Source: Rubrobacter sp. (GTDB lineage Bacteria > Actinomycetota > Rubrobacteria > Rubrobacterales > Rubrobacteraceae). Taken from it: a DNA stretch of 9,203 nt. Every line of letters begins with the position of its first letter. The first letter of the stretch is position 1. The stretch spans positions 1 to 9,203 of the forward strand of contig JADDPM010000087.1 in assembly GCA_016781885.1 (NCBI GenBank). Direction: 5' to 3'. A model generated the notes under the pieces. The model searched no databases, had not been told where the DNA came from, and saw only the letters and a program-made list of their open reading frames with translations. This document shows, one piece after another, positions 5,633 through 9,203 of this stretch. A program made the position numbers and the translations under genes.

Positions 5633-6208
5633 TTAGAAAGACGAGTCGGGTCCCCGGAGGAACTCCGCCTCCTCGGGGGTTGTAGTCCGCCTCAGGACCT
5701 CGTTCCGGTGCGGGAACCGTCCGAAACGCTCGATTATCTCCATGTGCCGTACCGCGTAGCCGAGCAGGTCCTCGGACCCCATCTCTGCTGCAAGCCCTCG
5801 GAAGAGCTCTACCGAGAGCCGTTGGTCCTCCAGATCCTCGCTATGCTCGAAGGGTAGATAGATGAACAGGCGACTGTAGGGGGGCAGCTCCCGGTCGTAG
5901 GCGTGCTCCACGGCATGCCGGGCTGCCTCACGCGCAAGCTCGTCCGTCGCATACGCCTTCGAGTCCCCACGGAACATGTTACGCGGGAACTGATCAAGCA
6001 CGATTATGAGGGCGAGACAGCTCTCCGCCTCGTCCTTCCAACTCTCCAACCTCCCGGCGGCGGCCTCCCCGTGAAGGTCCTCGAAGCGATCCCGGACCTC
6101 ATGGTCGAACTCTGCATCTTTCGTGAACCAGGCTTCCCGGAACTCTCCGTAGCCCTCCTCGTCCTCCCGTCCGAACCAGAACTCGAGGACCTCCTCAGGT
6201 CTGTTCAT
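5633..6208 (-). CDS. DUF924 family protein
   Basis: This 191-residue protein matches DUF924 over its whole length. Family landmarks are VLEFWFG (7-13), WFTKDAEFDHEVRDRF (27-42), LALIIVLDQFPRNMFRG (65-81), FIYLPFEHSEDLEDQ (115-129) and RFGRFPHRNEVL (161-172). The family is soluble, helical and TPR-like, and its biochemical role is not established. The common LGR of the last motif reads LRR here. ATG 6206-6208 overlaps the stop codon of the cyclase gene (ATGA), so the two are probably translationally coupled and made in proportion. No lesions are seen. DUF924 genes occur in many genomic settings, so the coupling to a cyclase is more notable than the gene itself. Confidence 0.92.
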   Translation of the reverse strand: MNRPEEVLEFWFGREDEEGYGEFREAWFTKDAEFDHEVRDRFEDLHGEAAAGRLESWKDEAESCLALIIVLDQFPRNMFRGDSKAYATDELAREAARHAVEHAYDRELPPYSRLFIYLPFEHSEDLEDQRLSVELFRGLAAEMGSEDLLGYAVRHMEIIERFGRFPHRNEVLRRTTTPEEAEFLRGPDSSF

Positions 6209-6798
6209 TCGGCGCGGCTCACCACGGTGACGTCTTCGGCCTGGCGAACCGTGGCCGAGCGGCCTTCGAGGTACGAGCTGTAGCGGCCGAGCATCCAGAG
6301 CTCTGGCGTTATCTCCGAGACCAGCTCTCCGTCGTCGAAGACCCGCACCATCGAGCTCTCCGAGACGACTACCGACACGGCGTTCGTCCGGTGCGAGACG
6401 GAGGCCCCGGCCATGTGCCGGCTCCCGAGGCCTAGGGGCCGGATCAGGTTGTTCGAGGCCGCGTCTATGTAGCGGGCCGCCGAGAGGACCACGCCCGTAT
6501 CTGAGACCACGAAAGCCCCGTCGAGTTGGGCGAGCTCCTTGAGGGTCTCGCGCACGTTCGGATCGTTTATATGTTTCGCCTCGTCGGGGTGTCCGAGGAG
6601 AGGATCGAGGATGAGAGGGCGCGAGGTCTTTAGGACTGCCTCCGAGTCGCCGACGACGAAGAGCGTGCCGATCTTTCGTCCTTCGCGTCCCTCGCGCGCG
6701 ATCTCGACCGCCAATGTCACCGTCTGCTTCAAGACCCGCGTGTCCACCCCGCGCCGCTCGCTGCAGATCTCACTGAAAAGGTCGTTCTTTAAGTCCAC
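6205..6798 (-). CDS. DisA_N-domain diadenylate cyclase (c-di-AMP synthase), stand-alone
   Basis: The DisA_N (DAC) domain condenses two ATP into c-di-AMP, a second messenger controlling K+ and osmolyte transport. Here it is nearly the whole protein (197 residues), without DisA's DNA-binding part or CdaA's membrane helices, like the soluble archaeal-type enzymes. Visible motifs are LAVEIAREGREGRKIGTLFV (29-48), the catalytic DGA in LDGAFVVSDTG (92-102), and GLGSRHMAGASVSHRTNAVS (123-142) in place of the usual RHR, followed by SMVRVFDDGE. The third RHR residue is Met129, which may be a subfamily trait or may lower activity. Translation starts at GTG 6796-6798, 3 bp after the kinase stop codon, using GGGAG inside the kinase end. 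It overlaps DUF924 by ATGA. No breaks are seen. Confidence 0.9.
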   Translation of the reverse strand: MDLKNDLFSEICSERRGVDTRVLKQTVTLAVEIAREGREGRKIGTLFVVGDSEAVLKTSRPLILDPLLGHPDEAKHINDPNVRETLKELAQLDGAFVVSDTGVVLSAARYIDAASNNLIRPLGLGSRHMAGASVSHRTNAVSVVVSESSMVRVFDDGELVSEITPELWMLGRYSSYLEGRSATVRQAEDVTVVSRAE

Positions 6799-6801
6799 GC
6801 T

Positions 6802-7278
6802 TCAACTCCCGTCGTTATCATCGCTCTCGTTCCTTCGTGGTCCGTCTACCGGCAGCCTTACCTTGAAGTTCGTCGCGCCGGGCTCTGAGTCTACCCGGAT
6901 CTCCCCGTCGTGCGCCGTGACGATGCGCCTCACGATGTCCAGCCCCAGCCCCGTCCCCTCGCCGACCCCCTTGGTGGTGAAGAACGGCTCGAAGATACGC
7001 TTCCTTGCCTCCCGCGGGATGCCGGAGCCGTCGTCCATGATCTCCACGAAGACGTTCCCTTTGTCGCCGGAGGTCTTTACCTTGAGCTTACCCTCCCCGC
7101 CCATCGCGTCTACCGCGTTGTCCACGATGTTGGTCCACACCTGGTTTAGCTCCCCGCCGTGAGCGCGGATACGGGGTAAATCCTCCGCGTACTCCTTCTC
7201 GACCGTCACGCCCTTTTTGAGCTTGTGGGCGAGGATGGTGAGCGTGCTCTCCAACCCTTCGCGTACGTCTACCGGCTC
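6802..7278 (-). pseudogene. Histidine kinase reduced to its HATPase_c domain
   Basis: The frame gives a complete C-terminal ATP-binding domain. It has the N-box ELNQVWTNIVDNAVDAM (35-51 counted from TTG 7254), G1 DDGSGIP (74-80), the F-box FEPFFTTK (88-95) and G2 GTGLGLDI (100-107). Homology extends a few residues further upstream (VDVREG) to about 7272, then TGA at 7279-7281 closes the frame. The DHp domain with the phosphorylatable His and all sensory domains are missing. The domain resembles kinases that carry cNMP-binding sensor domains and are encoded beside response regulator/reductase fusions, which fits the neighbour. No ribosome site precedes TTG 7254, so expression is doubtful. If made, the product could bind ATP but not autophosphorylate. 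It ends 3 bp before the cyclase start. Confidence 0.8.
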
Positions 7279-7341
7279 TCAGACGACCAGTTGCGACGGG
7301 TCGCGGAGCCAGGCTCAGAGAAGCTCGTCCGAGCAGGCGAG
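7276..7341 (+). pseudogene. Fragment of a cNMP-binding domain N-terminus (first of two)
   Basis: Plus-strand codons 7276-7341 read LSDDQLRRVAEPGSEK then LVRAGE. This closely follows the opening of cyclic-nucleotide-binding (CRP-like) domains, whose usual continuation is VLFREGD. The match stops at AGE; the frame then runs through unrelated sequence to TGA at 7393-7395. It abuts the truncated kinase, which is on the opposite strand, so this is a rearrangement scar rather than the kinase's own sensor domain in place. Confidence 0.45.
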
Positions 7342-7391
7342 AGAAACGGGCTGAAGGGGGAGCCCGTGGGGACAGCGCGGGAGGTTCCCCG

Positions 7392-7577
7392 ATGATACAC
7401 CAGCCGGGCGATACGGCGGTCTTTCCAAAGTTCACGGACGAGCAACTGGAGTGGCTCCGTCTTTACGGGACAGAGCGGCTCTACGAGGACCTCGAAGAGC
7501 GGTGCCCGGCGCGGAGCGTCGATCACTGTCGTAATTGCATTTTTTACACCTTTGCCAGGTACTGGTGGATGAGTTGA
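7392..7577 (+). pseudogene. N-terminus of a cNMP-binding-domain protein, truncated (second of two)
   Basis: ATG 7392, with GGGAGG 7 nt upstream, opens a 61-codon frame. Residues 1-33 (MIHQPGDTAVFPKF, then TDEQLEWLRLYGTERLYED) match the start of CRP-like sensor domains, of the kind found at the N-terminus of FAD-dependent thioredoxin-reductase-like proteins. The expected GEVLFREGD and jelly roll are absent. After YED the sequence is unrelated (LEERCPARS) and ends at TGA 7575-7577, inside the antisense 3' end of the reductase fusion gene. The good ribosome site suggests a real gene start that lost its body by deletion. It may still be translated as a short peptide. Confidence 0.55.
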
Positions 7578-9203
7578 ACCGAGATCGAACCCTCCCCGAT
7601 TCCCGAGGCGACCCTCTTGACGGAGCCGCGCCGCACGTCGCCAGCGACGAAAATCCCTGGTATGCTCGTCTCCAGCAGGTACAGGTCCCTATCCTCCGTC
7701 CAGTTCTTCGGCCGCTTGCCGTCCTTCAGGAGGTCGGGCCCGGAGAGGATGAAGCCCCGCTCGTCGCGCTCGACGATCCCCGCGAGCCAGTCTGTCTTCG
7801 GCGCCGCCCCGATGAAGATGAACAGCGAGTGAGCCGGGACCATCTCCTCCTCGCCCGTCTGCGAGTTCCGTACCCCAAGCTTCTCCAGGTGATCCTCCCC
7901 GAATGCCTCGACTACGCCCGAGTTCGTCCTGACCTCGATGTTCGGGGTCTCTTCTATCTGCTTGACGAGGTACTCTGACATGCCCTTGTGCAGGTTGTTC
8001 GAGCGGCACAGGATCACGACCTTACGGGCGTGCTGGGAGAAGTACATCGCGGCCTGCCCGGCTGAGTTGGCCCCGCCGACGATGTAGACGTCCTCATCCT
8101 TGCACGAGAGTGCCTCGGTGATTGCGGCGCCGTAGTAGATGCCCCGGCCGGCCAGGCGTTCCACGCCCGGTACGTCCAGCTTGCGATAGGAGACGCCGGT
8201 GGTGATGAGGAGGGCGTGGCAGCTGATCTCCGTGCCGTCCGCGAGCCGTACCACCCGGTACGGGTCCTCGACCCTGACCTCTGCGACCTTCTGGGGCGTG
8301 AGGATCTCGACCTCGAACCTCTTGGCCTGCGTGACCGCCCGCTGCGACAGGTCCGCCCCGCTAAGGCCCGACGGGAAGCCAAAGTAGTTCTCGATGCGCG
8401 AGAGGAGGTCCCCGCCTGCCCGCCGGGAGCTTCCCGCTCTATTAGGACCGTATTCAGACCCTCTGACGCCCCGTAGACCGCCGCCGCGAGCCCCGAGGGG
8501 CCGCCGCCGATGATCAGATCGTAAAAAGGACGCTCGGCGCGGGTTTGCAGACCAACCTTCTCGGCGACCTCGACGTTCTCTGGCGCCTCCAGGTACGTCC
8601 CGTCCGGGAAGACGACGATCGGCAGCCTTGGATCGCCGTGATCTACCTGCGCTACCAGTTGCCGCGCTTCCCCGGAGGCATCGACGTCCTGCCACTGGTA
8701 GGGCACCCGGTTACGGGCGAGGAAATTTTTCACCACGTGTGACCGGGGCGACCAGCGGTTGCCGACCACCCGGATGCCCTCGAACGGCGGCCGGTAGGAG
8801 GAGCGCCAGTCGCCGAGCAGGTCGTCGAGGATCGGGTAGAGGTTCTCCTCGGGCGGATCCCAGGGCTTCTGGAGGTAGTAGTCCAGCCCTATAGCGTTTA
8901 TTGCCTTGATCGCCGCGTCCGTGTCCGCGTAGGCCGTGAGGAGGACCTTTTTGGCATCCGGGAAGAGCTCCCTCGCCTCCTCAAGAAACTCCACACCACT
9001 CTTGCGCGGCATCCGCTGGTCCACGAGAAACAATGCCACGGGGTCTCCCCGCAGCGTGCAAGCTTCTCCAGAGCCTCCATCGCCGCTGCCGCAGAGTCCG
9101 CGCTCAGGATACGGTAGCCATCCCCGTTGCGGCCCCGGCCGTACTTGCGCCGTAAGTCGCGCTCGACCGCCCGCAGAACCTCCCGGTCGTCGTCAACCGC
9201 AAA
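7544..9203 (-). pseudogene. Response regulator / glutaredoxin-like / thioredoxin-reductase-like fusion, partial, two frameshifts
   Basis: The gene enters from the right edge. It opens with a receiver domain: FAVDDDREVLRAVERDL (acidic pocket), FLVDQRMP (phosphoacceptor Asp at 9019-9021), VLLTAYAD and QKPWDPP (conserved Thr and Lys). Next comes a glutaredoxin-like fold (FEGIRVVGNRWSPRSHVV, then LPIVVFPDGTYLEAPEN) with SPRS at 8740-8751 where CxxC would be. Last is an FAD/NAD(P) reductase: GGGPSG (8491-8508), ENYFGFPSGLSGADL, GGANSAG (8057-8077) and FVAGDVRRG (7625-7650). The reductase CATC active site is replaced by GAAI, so thiol exchange is not expected. Extra CG/GC dinucleotides at 9055-9056 and 8396-8400 each break the frame; with both removed the fusion is continuous to TAA 7544. 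It may be a redox-sensing output protein of the adjacent kinase, now inactivated unless these are read errors. Confidence 0.85.

Noticed and set aside
5903..6283. Plus-strand frame across DUF924 and the cyclase end
   Set aside because: It is antisense to two clearly conserved genes, with shadow composition.
6539..7162. Plus-strand frame of 207 codons
   Set aside because: It is antisense to the cyclase and kinase domain, Ser/Pro/Arg-rich, with no motif.
7535..7978. Plus-strand frame of 147 codons at the reductase 3' end
   Set aside because: It is antisense to the conserved reductase C-terminus.
1..9203. CRISPR array, insertion sequence, rRNA or tRNA gene
   Set aside because: No regularly spaced repeats, transposase-like protein, terminal inverted repeats or RNA gene structure were found.

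Overview
The window reads as high-GC bacterial DNA, probably actinobacterial. The combination of a cNMP-domain/redox two-component family, a DisA_N cyclase and small basic or coiled-coil proteins makes me think of Rubrobacter, but that is inference from family resemblance, not proof. Nearly all recognisable genes lie on the minus strand. The composition is uneven: sampled rows in the MFS gene reach about 78% GC, while rows between about 2740 and 3850 are 45-53% GC.

The left part (1-1465, minus strand) is a run of decayed genes: a C-terminal remnant of a CPA1 Na+/H+ antiporter with a nonsense codon and two frameshifts, a rhodanese gene that lost its catalytic loop, and the first third of a zinc-type/quinone oxidoreductase (MDR) gene with a frameshift. 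Bases 1465-1900 hold no gene I recognise, but include a perfect 14-bp palindrome. A small lipoprotein with an 11-residue coiled-coil repeat follows on the plus strand, closed by a strong hairpin.

The middle (2288-3921) is bracketed by two pieces of a UBP-type zinc-finger gene, both on the minus strand and in the right order: a C-terminal piece at 2288-2397 and an N-terminal piece at 3817-3921. Between them lie a small membrane ORF, a 47-codon ORF, a Pmp3/YqaE membrane protein with a small basic protein fused in frame ahead of it, and a plus-strand single-TM protein. Most of this interval has lower GC.

The right part (3938-9203, minus strand) looks like a former operon. Read in transcription order, it holds a response regulator/glutaredoxin-like/thioredoxin-reductase-like fusion (two 2-bp insertions, entering from beyond the right edge), a histidine kinase reduced to its ATPase domain, a DisA_N diadenylate cyclase, a DUF924 protein, a 14-TM DHA2 drug/solute exporter, and the zinc-finger N-terminal piece. 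Between the fusion gene and the kinase, two plus-strand fragments of cNMP-binding-domain N-termini mark a rearrangement.

The intact genes (cyclase, DUF924, exporter, Pmp3, lipoprotein) could serve envelope, ion or osmotic homeostasis linked to c-di-AMP, next to the wreck of a redox-sensing two-component system. The most unusual points are that fusion architecture, the cyclase beside the kinase, and the split zinc-finger gene. Single-base and dinucleotide lesions could partly be sequencing errors; the truncations could not.
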